Below are positions 24,201 through 34,981 of a stretch of 64,000 nt of DNA, piece by piece; positions within the stretch are counted from its first letter, which is position 1, and the number at the start of each line of letters is the position of its first letter. Both the position numbers and the translations under genes were made by a program. The notes beneath the pieces are model-generated. The model searched no databases. It was not told the DNA's origin and saw only the letters and a program-made list of their open reading frames with translations. The stretch is from Oscheius onirici (Eukaryota > Nematoda > Chromadorea > Rhabditida > Rhabditidae), in assembly GCA_932521025.1 (NCBI GenBank), contig OW051468.1, positions 5,952,064-6,016,063 on the forward strand, in the 5' to 3' direction.

Positions 24201-24343
24201 TCTCTAGCTAGAGATTTGTATGCCTTCTTGATGTCTTTTGGACTTGTATTCCTCTTTACTCCTAGCTCCGCATACGGATCTTGGGGATAGTTGGCAAAAA
24301 CTGCTAGGACGACAAGGGAGATGCCAAGGAAGAGTATCCTCAT
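21265..24343 (-). CDS. DNAJC16: DNAJC16/ERdj8-type membrane J-domain protein
   Basis: Starts at 24343 with a signal peptide (MRILFLGISLVVLAVFANYP), then a J domain (DPYAELGVKRNT..., with the HPD motif split by an intron at W|HPDKNSSPEAQ). A Gly-rich segment and a thioredoxin-like domain with Cys-x-x-Cys (FILYVYSNYCQYCFQLKNVW) follow. A long divergent middle contains further thioredoxin-fold-like parts, then a transmembrane segment (about 22.1-22.2 kb), and an acidic/Ser patch (DDDDEFPESSDSDDDDEEKG) near the C-terminus. Ends IPEWPENLK at 21265. The architecture matches DNAJC16, an ER-resident co-chaperone linked to autophagosome size. The J domain should stimulate an ER HSP70. About twelve short introns. 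Divergent from the small gene at 24827. Confidence 0.88.
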
Positions 24344-24826
24344 TCAGGACACTAGGTTTAACCAAGCTGAACGAGAGTTTTTCCTTTGAAAAGGGAAGAA
24401 AGCGTCGAAGCGAATAAAATCAATAGTGTCAAGGATGACCTCTTTTCTTTTTTACAAGCTTTAAATAGGAAAATGATAGAGAAGGAAGAATTGAACGGCT
24501 AAGTGTAATACCAGGCCTATTGATTTTGCTCTTGGAGCCGAAGAAGTGAGTGTGTGGCATTAGAGCGTAGCCAAGGTATCAATGACTTGACTCACTCTAT
24601 TCTTCGAAGAAAATCTGGATAATCATCGAAGCTATATTACTTCAGAGGGCACCTTATTGTGAACAGAAATGAAAAAAATCAAGAGGATCGAAAGATGAGA
24701 AAATAGCCACTCCATTGGGGCTGAAAATGCTGTCAAAATTTTGAATTTCCACTTTATTTTAAACAAAATCTGGCGCGAGTTTGAACTACACTTCTCTCAT
24801 CAAATCTCGAGACAAGATAAAAAAAA
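24344..24826. promoter_or_regulatory. Divergent intergenic region between DNAJC16 and the 24.8-kb gene
   Basis: 483 bp separating two start codons on opposite strands; expected to carry both promoters. No clear TATA box or repeat was found. Confidence 0.4.
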
Positions 24827-25438
24827 ATGGAGATTGAACATGGTGGTTTTGTAGGTTTTTGTCTAGATTTTTCAATACATTCTTTTCCAGGACGTTCTTC
24901 ATCCCATCACTCGTGATACTATGCCCCAGCTGCTCAATATTCTCAAAGACGTAGTGGACGGAGAGCCAAGTCTACAGAATTACCTCTTACAGACTAATGC
25001 CGGCCAGTTTATCGAATATCTCCTCACCGACAGCATTCAATATATTATTGAACAGAGGTACCTTTTCCATTTCTCCCCTTGAAAAACAATTTTTAGAATC
25101 TGTCGGGAAACTGTTGTTGTGTCGCTTGGCCGTCCTGTAGCTGAAGTCTTTGTCGAGAAATTTGCTGAAATACTGAAACAGGCCAACAGGATGGTTTTTG
25201 AAAAGAAATGTCTTAACATACCCCAGCTGACCAATCGAGGTTTGCCGTCTCCTTTTATCAATGCTGCCTTATTATAGACAAGATCATTATCCTTCGCAAA
25301 ATGTACCTATCTTCTCAAATCATAGCTGGCCTAAACACCACGGCACTTTGTAAAGAGACCCGCGATTTTGTAAAGAAGAATTATCCCGCCGCTGATCTGT
25401 CCATACTCGAAGGTGTTCTCAGAATCATTCTGAACTAA
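24827..25438 (+). CDS. Unrecognised small helical protein
   Basis: Four exons joined by three short introns (starts near 24851, 25057 and 25241, all GT...AG). ATG at 24827 gives MEIEHGGF, then DVLHPITRDTMPQLLNILKD, a middle containing IEYLLTDSIQYIIEQRICRE and VSLGRPVAEVFVEKFAEIL, and the end PAADLSILEGVLRIILN before TAA at 25436. About 165 residues, all-helical in appearance, no signal peptide, no membrane span and few Cys. Regular codon use and phase-consistent introns support a real gene. I do not recognise the family. Confidence 0.6.
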
Positions 25439-25550
25439 TTGTTCTCAATTTGTTATATTTGTTAGTTAAATTTGCGATATGAAAAACCACTATAAAGACT
25501 TTATTCGAATAAGTACTTGTGAAACCCGTATTTCAGCTGCATGACTTCGG

Positions 25551-26739
25551 TTAGCGACGACTTGTTCCTCCGTAGCCTGAAAATATGTCTAGACAGGGTA
25601 TATTTATGAAATACCAGTGCTCTGATGCACATCACTGCTGCTACAGCTAGATGTGGAAGGTCGAGAATAACCAGAAGAATAAGTTGAGGTAGAAGGGCGA
25701 CTCGTTCTCGTCGGTTCTTGCTGCTGTCCCGTGCGTCTTCCCATAAAATAGCCACCGAGAGCTCCGAGACCGGCTCCGGTCCAGAACCCTGCCCCTCCTT
25801 GACCACCAGCACCCGCGTCTCGTCTAAACCCCATCGTTTGCGGACGAGAATTCCAGCCGAATCCTTGTCTGGTTCCCTCGTTTGGAGCAGAATAGTTCGG
25901 TCTCTGCCTCACATTTTCTGATCTCATCGTGTCGTCGTACGAGGGCGGAGGAGGAGGAGCTGACGGATTTCCATATGAGGGGGGTTTTGTCGGGTAATCT
26001 TGATCATCCGGGCCGGGAGGATAGCCTGGACCGTCGTTCGGATAGCGGCGACTGCCTAAAATTATTCGAATTAATCGAAATTTCAGGGCAAAAAAAGTAA
26101 GGAACAAATCATACCTCCATCAGGCGAATCTTCCCGTCTTCTTCCGGACAAACACATGTAGAAGGCTACCAAAACGATGAACACAATCACTGTCCACGTT
26201 CCAAAAATGTTCGTGGAGCTGAAAAAAAGTACAGCATAAAAGGGAAATACTTACTCTTCATGCTGAAGCGTCTTTCTTTTCAAGTCGGCCGTGTATTCCA
26301 GATCGTACTCCAGTCCACAGGACCCGTGAAGAATATACGGATCATCTGGATGGTCAAAACCTTCGCAGGTGACTGTTATCTAACAATTCAAGTTTTTCGA
26401 GAAAAAATGGTTTCAAACCTTGCCAAATTCGTAGTCCGTCGGCATTTCTGCCACACAGCGCCATTCGTAGTCGAGACCGTTGAAACCGGCCTTCGTGCAT
26501 TGGGCTACTCGAGGCGCATACTTGTGAGCAGCTGCTCCACCGACGCATTTCATCTGTGGAACCGGACTTGATCTTCTTCCTAGAACAAAAGTTTTGGTAA
26601 TAAAAGCTGAGCATAAAAACACACCAGTTGTAAATTGTCCTTCCTTTAAAGTGATTGTGTTGACATCGGAGAGCAGGACTTTTTTGTGAGCTCCCTCTAC
26701 GCATGCTAACAGTCCGATTAGAAGGAGAAAGTATTTCAT
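25551..26739 (-). CDS. SARAF: Store-operated calcium entry regulator SARAF
   Basis: Single-pass ER membrane protein that turns off store-operated calcium entry through STIM. ATG at 26739 lies two nt after an acceptor-like tttcag. A signal peptide (KYFLLLIGLLACVEGAHKK) is followed by the Cys-rich luminal domain: LKEGQFTTG, PVPQMKCVGGAAAHKYAPRV, CTKAGFNGLDYEWRC, TCEGFDHPDD, GSCGLEYDLEYT. The membrane span is TWTVIVFIVLVAFYMC (about 26.15-26.2 kb). The cytosolic tail is Pro/Ser/Gly/Tyr-rich and ends GYGGTSRR at 25551; human SARAF ends in a very similar GYGGTRRR. The final exon is chosen by that match. Convergent with the small gene at 24.8-25.4 kb. Confidence 0.92.
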
Positions 26740-27160
26740 TTCTGAAAATTGAAAATGCTTTTTTGACAACAGAAAAAAAGATAAGAGGGACGGGGAGAAA
26801 TCAGCTTCAAGTGTGGGAAAATAAGAGGCGGGAGGAATGACCGCCTATTACACGTGTGTTTGTGGTCGAGGTTGCGAAAGGCGAGAGAGAAATAGCACGA
26901 CAGGAAAGATTATTGAGAGGAAATGAAGAAAAACTGTTCTTGGAGAGAGTAAAACAGAAAATCGAAACAGACAATTGAGCGGCAGAATCGGAACTGAAAC
27001 ATTCCCGGAGGAAAAGACTTCAGATGAGCAAAACCGTAGTGTAGACGTGAAATATGGGAGAAGAACTAAATTTTTGCACAAAACAATAGCAAAACGTTAG
27101 AAGCACCAAAAGTTTTCTCTTTATTTACTACCCATTGCTATTTATGTCTACCCGCGTCTC
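26740..27160. other. Intergenic between SARAF and the Lys-rich gene; nothing found
   Basis: No domain-bearing frame. A minus-strand frame at 26.85-27.08 kb is hydrophobic but has no signal of being a gene. Confidence 0.35.
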
Positions 27161-27583
27161 CTACTTGGCCGTAAGAGCGACAGATCGAACAAAAGACTTT
27201 TCTTTGCCCATCTTTGACTTTTCTTTCGACAGATCCTTCCTCTGCGACTTTTTTCTGCCTGCCCGGCCGCCTCCTTGTGGCATTGGCTCCAACGGTTCGT
27301 CCCATTCGCTCTTCTCGTCAATCTCTTCCGATTTGAGGTAGCCATCCGGATCTACAGCCGGATTCTTCTGCTTTGTCGGTTTGTTCCCTCCACTCGCTGG
27401 ACCTTCTTTCTTTCCCCCGACCGAGTTTGACTTGGTGAACGAGGCCTGCTGTGCTACTTCAGTCCGATCCGGCTTCTTCAGCTCGCCCTTCTTCCTTTTC
27501 GCTCCATCCTTGATACGCAAGTTCTTCTTTTTGCAGCCTAGGAGCGGAATGAGCAGTAGCAGCTGGAGGAAGAACAACATCAT
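27161..27583 (-). CDS. Small Lys-rich protein with N-terminal hydrophobic signal
   Basis: Intronless frame of 140 residues. MMLFFLQLLLLIPLLG looks like a signal peptide or anchor; next is CKKKNLRIKDGAKRKKGELK, then a charged, low-complexity body (QKNPAVDPDGYLKSEEIDEK, MPQGGGRAGRKKSQRKD) ending ALTAK. The Cys directly after the hydrophobic segment is notable. A second frame from 27656 overlaps it, so the N-terminus could differ by an undetected intron. Family unknown; short Lys-rich secreted or ER proteins are common in nematodes. Confidence 0.5.
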   Translation of the reverse strand: MMLFFLQLLLLIPLLGCKKKNLRIKDGAKRKKGELKKPDRTEVAQQASFTKSNSVGGKKEGPASGGNKPTKQKNPAVDPDGYLKSEEIDEKSEWDEPLEPMPQGGGRAGRKKSQRKDLSKEKSKMGKEKSFVRSVALTAK

Positions 27584-28048
27584 CCAGACTTTCTAGACGA
27601 GGCTTTGAAGTTTTCACATAGAGTGCAATTAGTTTCTCCAAGACTTGACAGGACATTTTAATCTGTCAGAACGTGCCTTCTAGATGTTCCTAAACTTTTT
27701 GAATTATCTTCTAATTGAAATAGCCTAAAGGCTAAAGGTTTCTTCCTATTTTCGCTCGACCACACTCTCTTTAATTTCCCCTCCCGCCAACGAACGGAAA
27801 CCGGAGGAAGTGAGTACGCTTGACTGCTTCAACGACTGCCACTTGGGAAGTCTCTCTACATTTACCCACTGTTTTTCTCTATTTTGTGAGGTTTAATCAA
27901 AACCTGGGAGATAAATAAAAGCGTCATCTGGGTTCCCAATAGCCACACCAGACACTGGTGTGGGATTACACCACAACCCTCAGGCTATCGATCGGCCGTT
28001 AAGCTTTGTCTCTTATCCTTATTCCCACTATTTCAATTTTTTATCCAG
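27584..28048. promoter_or_regulatory. Divergent intergenic region upstream of the CIB gene, with a short hairpin
   Basis: Contains ccacaccagacactggtgtg at about 27949, a hairpin with 9-bp arms and a 3-nt loop, and an acceptor ttttttatccag that touches the CIB start codon. No other gene. Confidence 0.4.
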
Positions 28049-28849
28049 ATGGGCAATTCCGGGAGCTCCCTCTCGGACTTGAATCTCTTCAGTAAAGGCG
28101 GTGTTTTCACAAGAGAACAGCTGGACGAGTATCAGGTGAGTCGTCTCTGAAACGTATAAAAAGAAAAATCTCTAGGATTGTACATTTTTTACGAGAAAAG
28201 ATATTATTCGTCTGTACAAGAGATTCTACGCCTTGAACCCGCAAAAAGTTCCGACAAATATGCAAGGGAACAGGCCGAGCATCATCACGTTGACGTTCGA
28301 AGAGATCGAGAAAATGCCAGAGTTGAGAGTGGGTTTATTTCGTTCCTTTTAGATGGAAAGCTTTAGGAAAACCCTTTCCGGAGACGAATTTGTGAAGTTT
28401 TCTCAGAAGATGGTCGAGGAAATTTAACTTTTGACGACTTTTTGGATATGTTCAGCGTTTTCTCAGAGATGGCTCCACTTCAGCTCAAACTCAAATATGC
28501 TTTTAGGATATATGGTGAGGGTTTCTTTGGGAAAACAAAGGGAATTTCTAGATTATGACGGGGATGACCATCTCGGTCATGACGATTTGTCCAAAATGGT
28601 CCGGAGTCTGACAAGAGACGAGCTGACGGACGAAGAAGTCGAATTCATCATTGAAAGGGTGGGTTTTGTTCAGAAATAGAAAGAAAGCACATGATCAGAT
28701 AATTGAAGAAGCCGATTTGGATGGCGACGATCGGTTGAATTATGCTGAATTTGAGGCAAGTTCAATACGTTTCGAAACTAAAAATAAACTTTCAGCACGT
28801 GGTCAGTCGCTCGCCCGACTTTATCCGTACTTTCCATGTGAGGATCTGA
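28049..28849 (+). CDS. Calcium and integrin-binding (CIB) family EF-hand protein
   Basis: Starts [10 protein letters not shown] at 28049, immediately after an acceptor-like tccag. Gly2 with Ser6 is an N-myristoylation consensus. The sequence [20 protein letters not shown], the ENPF(R)[11 protein letters not shown] motif and [18 protein letters not shown] match CIB proteins closely. Two canonical EF loops are [12 protein letters not shown] and [12 protein letters not shown]; the end [13 protein letters not shown] is the CIB C-terminus. About 195 residues over six exons. CIB proteins bind integrin tails and, as CIB2/3, sensory channel complexes. The exact paralogue cannot be set. Convergent with STOML2, 72 bp between stop codons. 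Confidence 0.92.
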
Positions 28850-28921
28850 ACTGCCTTTCAAAAAGAGAACTCTTTATCTCTACATAACCGGTTTAAATAA
28901 AAATATGGAAAAATGTAGAGA

Positions 28922-30137
28922 TCAGACCTGGACCTTCTTGTTCTTGATCGACTCGTATACAGCCAGAGCTTGTGTCACCATGCTGCTCGGTTCTGACATG
29001 TTTGCGGGCAGAATCACGGTGTTCGTGTCCTTTGCCAGCTTGCCGAAAGCCTCGACGTATTGTTCGGCAATTGTTAGGGCGACGGCCCCGCTGGATTCCT
29101 TAAAGAATGAATTATTTGCATTCAAAAAGCCAAGAACCTCGTGTTCGAGAGACTGGGCAATCCGAGAAATGGCCTGGGCTCTGGCCTCTGCGTTGATACG
29201 AAGAGCCTCTCCTTCTCCTCTGGCAATGTTGATCTGCTCTGCTTCACGAGCTTCCGAGGCCAGAATTTGGGCCTTTTTCTCTCCTTCAGCTCGATTAATC
29301 GCTGCATCTCTGTAAGAAGAATAAAGATGGCCAAAATTATAGGTAACCTGTGTCCTTCCGACTCGAGAATGACTGCTCGTTTGCGTCGTTCGGCCTCGAC
29401 TTGCATCTGCATTGCTTCTTGAATCTTTTCGGGCATTCTCATGTCACGAATCTCGTAACTACATCAAGTTTTTAGAATAAAGCAAAAAGAGCCTTACCGC
29501 ATACAGGTTATACCCCACGGCTCAGCAGCTTTGTTAATCGACTCGACAATTTGCTGGTTCAACTGTTCTCGCTCTCTAAATACCGTATCCAGACTGATTT
29601 TGCCGACTTCCGAGCGCATAGTCGTCTGCGCGAGCTGTGTAACGGCAAATTCCGGATCGTCCACACCGTAGGAAGCCTAAACTATTTTTAGAGCTGACAA
29701 GATTAAAACAAACCTTGAGCGCATCATGAATTCTCAGGTAGAGTACTCCGTCTAGCTGCAGCTGAACATTGTCAATGGTAATGGCTCCCTGTTGAGGAAT
29801 TTCTATAGCAATTTCCTTGAGACTCTGAACGAATTTAATCTTGTCAACTATCGGTAGAAGAACGTTGAGACCCTGAACTCGATGTTTACACGAATCTGAG
29901 AAGATAAGTACCGGTTCGAGAACCTTGTAGAATTTGCCCATTCTTTCGACAACCCAAGCCTCTTGCTGGGGAACAAAGTTGATGATTGTGTTCGTTCCAT
30001 GAGCTTCACGGTACTCTAAACGATATACAGCTGCCTGGAACCTGAAATTCAGAAAAAGTTGAATGAACAGTCGCAAGAACGTACCTCGGTATGGCAACTA
30101 GTCGTTGCAAAGCAGGAATTCGACTAATCGTGGCCAT
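28922..30137 (-). CDS. STOML2: Stomatin-like protein 2, mitochondrial
   Basis: SPFH/prohibitin-family scaffold of the mitochondrial inner membrane that binds cardiolipin and supports respiratory supercomplexes and proteases. Start at 30137 (MATISRIPALQRLVAIPRF) gives a basic amphipathic presequence, six nt after an acceptor-like ttttcag. Diagnostic parts are NTIINFVPQQEAWVVERMGK, the SPFH core (VDKIKFVQSLKEIAIEIPQQ, VQLQLDGVLYLRIHDALKA), and the coiled coil QMQVEAERRKRAVILESEG. The tail ends AVYESIKNKKVQV. Length about 340 residues over seven exons, usual for the family. Divergent from FCF1. Confidence 0.94.
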
Positions 30138-30702
30138 CGTTATCTGAAAATAAAATATTTGACGGGATTTTATAGAGAAAAGGAGTGATGCAAGGAAAAA
30201 TCAGAGGTTTTGAAATTGTTCTTTTCATTTTTGGTACGGTGGACGCTTGCGTATCTTGGAGAATTTCTCCCATTTTTCTATTCTTCTATCCGTTGTTAGC
30301 ATTCATATTCGTTATGCCTTTTTGGTGAATAGCGAAAACCCGGATAAAAAAAAGAAGGTGAAAAGCGCAAGAACTGACTTGATTTTCTGCGTTCGAAAAG
30401 CTGCGCAATTTATGGCGGCGATTTGAAGTTTTAAAATATTTTCTGTGATTCTTTGGTTCGCTTTCATTCCTTTTTCCTCCATATTTCATCACTTTTCCGT
30501 AGACCAGGCTCCGGGCCGGAGATTTCAGGGCCAGACCGTCAGCCAGGTCTACTTTTCAAAAAACTGAAAACCATCTGATTTGCAAATGAAGAAAAATGCC
30601 GAACAAAAGTAGATGAAATTATACCATATTGCTGTGGGGAACACAATTTACATATACCATTTCTTCCGTAATTGCCCTTCAGTAATTTCTCGATTTTTAG
30701 AG
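30138..30702. promoter_or_regulatory. Divergent intergenic region between STOML2 and FCF1
   Basis: 565 bp expected to contain both promoters. An interrupted inverted repeat gtagacc...ggtctac spans about 30500-30552. No gene. Confidence 0.4.
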
Positions 30703-31419
30703 ATGGGAAAAGTAAAGAAGGCCACAAAGTTCGCTAAAAGGACGGCTTGCTCGAATCTTGTCAAGCCGACGGACAACAGAGTGTTTGGTGCCTTTTTTCT
30801 TGTTTGATTCATCATTCTTCAGCAAGGAAGAGAACAGAGTCATTCGAAAGAAGAAGGAAGATGAACAAGCATTGAAGCTAAAAGAAGCGCCAAAAATTTC
30901 ATCGGCAATGTACATGCGCTACAACACACAGCTCGGACCTCCCTTCCACGTTCTCATTGATACCAACTTCCTTAATTTTTCCGTCAAAAATAGAATCGAC
31001 GTAATGACTGGATTCATGAACTGTCTCTACGCAAAAGGTAGGAGGGTGTGGTCATGAAATTATCTTCTCTTTGCAGTTATTCCCTACGTGACAGACTGCG
31101 TTCTTGGAGAGTTGGAAAAGGCCGGCAACAGATTCAAAATTGCTCTCAAAATCATCAAAGACAATCGCTTCCAGCGACTGAAATGCGATCACAAGGGAAT
31201 TTACGCCGACGACTGCCTCGTACAAAGAGTTACTCAGGTTCGATCGTTCCTTATTCTCATTCAGTCATTTTTCAGCATAAATGCTATATTGTGGCCACTT
31301 GTGATCGTGACCTGAAGCGTCGAATTCGCAAAATCCCCGGTGTGCCCATCATGTTTCTTTCCGGCCACAGATACAGTATCGAAAGGATGCCAGACGCTTA
31401 TGGAGCACCTGCTCAGTAA
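30703..31419 (+). CDS. FCF1: rRNA-processing PIN-domain protein FCF1/UTP24
   Basis: Nucleolar endonuclease of the small-subunit processome that cuts pre-rRNA at the 18S 5' end. [13 protein letters not shown] at 30703 lies two nt after an acceptor-like tttttag. The PIN domain is complete: [20 protein letters not shown] (catalytic Asp in IDTN), [29 protein letters not shown] and [17 protein letters not shown]. It ends [10 protein letters not shown]. About 205 residues. The first intron donor (about 30813, gtttgg) is a guess made to keep the [14 protein letters not shown] frame. Four exons. Convergent with syntrophin. Confidence 0.94.
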
Positions 31420-31614
31420 GAGTTCTTTGAAAATAATTGTTGGATTGTTTTTGTTATACTTGTTTATGGATAAATCTGGCTTGAAAACATGAACAATCCG
31501 TAAAAGTATTTATTTTGTGAAAGAAACTTCGTGGACGATATTTTGTGGCAGTTTTGTAACACTGAAATCGCGTTGTTTGAGTAATCAAATGCAGTTTTAA
31601 AATACCCCGTACAA

Positions 31615-34367
31615 CTAGGCATATAAGCCCAGTCTGTAGACTTTTGTGGCTAGAAATGAGTGTAAAATGAAGACGACCGGCTTGGCCGATGTCAACAGGT
31701 CGAGTTCCTGTTCTCCGGTCGGAGCACCGAAGTCCATCCAAAGGAATCGACCCCCGTCGTCTCCAGTAGCTCTGATGGATTCAAATGGGTGTTGCCAGAC
31801 GATCTAAAGGAAATTTCAATGTATTTTTGAGGAACAGTACCTCTCCTCCAGGTGTGCAGAGTGTAAGTCCTGTGTCTAAATTTATGATAAGTTCAGAGTC
31901 TTCGCCTCTCCATATGCATGGAGCTGAGACCTGAACTAGGAAATAGACACATTTTAAAGATAAAAATGAACCTGGGATGTCTCTGCACAAGCTTCATAGG
32001 TTCCCAAGACTAGTGCTCGTACCCATCTCGCCAAGTCCGAATGGGTTTCGACCTGAAAACGAAGAATTCCAATACTTTTAGATAAAAGACCTTCAGCATC
32101 TGCGTCCTGACTCCATCCTGTGTCCCTGTCCTAATTTTCATAGAGATCACGTCCGATAGTCCCTTCATAATCGGAGCACTTCGACTAGTAGTCTGGACGA
32201 CTCTGGTCGCGACCAATGGTCGACTCAGCCTCGGTTCGGCCCATTCCGTTTTAATCTGAGGAACTGCGTCGTAGAAGAGGACTTCTGACTGTGTCAGGGT
32301 GACGAAACGCGGCTGCCACATTGTCAGACCGTCTTCGGTTATCTGAATAGATGGTAAAATATTTCATCTGGTATATTACCTGTTCCGAGACCCATCCCAT
32401 TTTACGAACCTGTGGATGTCCTCCGAGCATCAGATTCACCTGAAAATTGTTCATTTCTATACGTTTTATTTGTTTACGTTTTATACGTTTTACAGTTCAA
32501 CTCTACCACCAGTCGTTGCAACAGCGGATCCCGATCCACCTAGCACTGAAGAAGCTCGGATCGTACTCTTCATCTACAAAACACGCCTGGGAACGCATAG
32601 ACCAACCCCCTCTCGACGACGCCCTGGACAAGCGAGAGAGGTACTGTTCCACTCAACGAGGAATTTACAGCACCGCCCTGGTCTGTCCGAAGAGCCGCTC
32701 TTGTCGAATATAGACTTGATACAGCGAATAAACTTGTATAACTTGTATATGTTTTATACTTCATCCCAACTCTGAAATCTCCCAATTCTTTACAGAACTA
32801 TGCATTCTTTCAAAGTCGGGATGTTTTTCTTCAAACGTTTGTTTCTCTTGACTCTGTATTAGTCAAAGTTTACTGAATCTTTTTATTGAATGCAAAGATT
32901 TTATATCTCTATCTCTTCAGACAACTTACGCCTTTCTCTGAACGTTTCCCAGCTTCTATTGCGTCTGTTCTGTTACTATTGCCAGTTAACACATACTTGT
33001 CGTGACGAAACTCTGTATCGGCCCACCTGAGCTAGAGCCTGTGTCAGCAGATTGTTGGTACAGGTGTGAACAGCCTCGAACCAGGAATCTGTCTCTGCTG
33101 CCGAAGAAGCTCTCATGACTATGTTGTATCGACAAGATGGACTTCGAATCTACAAAATCCTCATATTCATATTCCCATGTCCCACTCTACCTCGAAAATC
33201 CTGCCTTCTGCGTCCTGATCGATGCCGGCTCGGGTAACATAGGCCAACTTGAGTCCAATGGTCCGTATCCGGTCGCGGACGTCGTCGTCCCAGTCGATCT
33301 TCTCTATCACATGGTCCCTCTTCATTATTTCCTCCTTCCGATATTGAACTGAATGATATCAGATTTTGCAATGAGACCCGTAAAGACCACAGTCACTCGT
33401 CATATCTGCTCTCCAGTCATGACAAGTTTTGCATTTCGAATTGCCGCCAAGCAGAGAAAGATCTTTGTCCAACAGTTGTTTACGCTTTTCTTACCATGGA
33501 GATCCACGACTCGTCCTGCTCTCTTCAGCGCTCTGACAGCTTCATCATGAGTCGCATCGTTAAGTGTCTCTCCATTAACTGCCAGAATCGCATCTCCCAC
33601 AAATAGCTCCCCCGTCGTGTCGGCAGCCATTCCTTTGAAGATCTTACTACAATTTAAAATTGTCTGGAAAGGCTTCCCACTCACCTGATTATGATGGGCA
33701 TGTTGTTATCCCTTCCTCCTTTGATACTAATTCCGAGTCCGTTTCCGTCATACTTGACCACTCGGACTGTTCTCTTCTCTGATTCCAGGTCCTGTGTTGT
33801 TTCGTTGTCCACTCCCTGGAAAACATGTTATTTCCGCACATTCCTTTCTCATTTCTCTAATGAGAATCGCGCTCCTTATATTGAATTACCGCCAATTGGC
33901 TCTCCTTTGCCAAATATTCCATTAGGTTCGCGAAGCTATTTTTCACGCGAAGATGATTGTCTGCCGGGCTTTGACTTTGCGAATATATGGCACTCTTTTT
34001 GGAACATGCAATTGGAGTTGAATTTCACGCGTATTTCGTTGAATTTCACACGAAGACATTGGTAACACTGTGTTGGGCACAGAAAAGTTTTTAAACAAAA
34101 CTGAGGTGTCTAACTGTCTTGTATGTGGCCTTCACTGGAGTCACTGTGGCTTCAAAAAAGTACTTCTCTTTCAGAAAATTACTCTACTTTTCGCAACTAC
34201 TTTGCATAAGTAGATGAGGCCAGATTGACTTAAGGACCAGTTTAGCCCAAAAGAGGGGATGATGAACCAACCTGAAGAGTTAGAGCCGTCGGGTCAAGAG
34301 TTACGAATACACGGTGCCATTGCTGCTGGACGAGTACATCCAGTAGGCCAGTACGGACGGCTGCCAT
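31615..34367 (-). CDS. Syntrophin (dystrophin-associated PDZ/PH adaptor)
   Basis: Cytoplasmic adaptor that binds dystrophin/dystrobrevin and channels at muscle membrane and synapse. Start 34367 ([20 protein letters not shown]) opens a split PH1 domain. The PDZ domain lies inside it ([60 protein letters not shown]), and PH1 resumes (KLAYVTRAG..., [20 protein letters not shown]). PH2 is [20 protein letters not shown] and the syntrophin-unique end is [20 protein letters not shown], stop at 31615. The PDZ-in-PH order and the C-terminus are diagnostic. The alpha/beta type cannot be set. Two unusually large introns (about 32.44-33.02 and 33.82-34.27 kb) hold unexplained sequence. Confidence 0.92.
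32484..32713 (+). other. Possible antisense exon inside a syntrophin intron
   Basis: After an acceptor-like gttttacag at about 32496, one frame reads [20 protein letters not shown] and continues with C/G-ending codons to [16 protein letters not shown] and a stop at 32711-32713. AATAAA follows at 32727. A dibasic KR precedes a three-Cys tail, as in processed peptide precursors. No ATG exists in this frame, and no upstream exon was found, so the gene model is incomplete. It may instead be transposon debris. Confidence 0.25.
33840..34250. other. Syntrophin first intron, repeat-like sequence
   Basis: Contains related short words such as ttcacgcgaag and gaatttcacgcgtatttcg and the motif gtgtctaactgtcttg near 34107. 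Probably an old dispersed repeat; no gene. Confidence 0.35.
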
Positions 34368-34981
34368 GTGTGAGTGTCTGCGTGTCTGCCCAGCCACCCG
34401 GGCTCTCTCTCCACTCTCCAGCCATTGGCTTTTCCTCGAGACCTCTCTGACAGGCAGCGCGTGAAGCCATAGGCTTACTTCCTCTCGTGATTCATTCGGG
34501 ATCAACTATATTAAACTTCCAGCTGATCGGTTCCACGCTCTTTATTGTTCGCGCCCTTCCGATATACCTGCCCGCACTGCTGATAAGCCGTGAATTGTGA
34601 CACCGGTTCTGCCCCTTTTTTATTTGCACGAAGCGTTCCTTTTTCCACAAAATCAGCTGTCTTGATCCTCCATGCGTAGTCCGTAGAATTACACACTTTC
34701 TGTCTCGTGTCAGATGACGGAAAGAGGTTCCAGCTGTTACTCTCCCAATAATCGCAAGAGCTCCTTTTTTCATCTGACCAGTCCGTTGACACAAAAACTG
34801 GACCCTCTTTCTCTCTGAGTACATTTGTTCCCATCCCGTCTGCCAGTCTGTCTGTTCCCTGTTTTCCCCACGTTCTTTTCTCCGTCTCACCCTTTCCCTT
34901 GTTTTTCTGCCAGACACTCAGCTTCTACGATAGTTTCAATTCGTGTTTTTTCAGGTCAACTAAATCTGTCTCATTTCCCAC
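34368..34981. promoter_or_regulatory. Divergent intergenic region between syntrophin and IP6K
   Basis: 613 bp. An acceptor-like gttttttcag (about 34946-34955) lies 26 nt before the IP6K start codon. No supported gene. Confidence 0.4.

Noticed and set aside
27890..27910. ggtttaatcaaaacc as a spliced-leader RNA gene
   Set aside because: Only the first bases resemble nematode SL1; the donor and snRNA body are missing.
27945..27975. Hairpin before the CIB gene as a histone-type 3' stem-loop
   Set aside because: Sequence and loop do not match the histone stem-loop and no histone gene is near.
34492..34917. 141-codon minus-strand frame rich in Arg
   Set aside because: Low-complexity frame in a divergent promoter region, no domain and no splice support.
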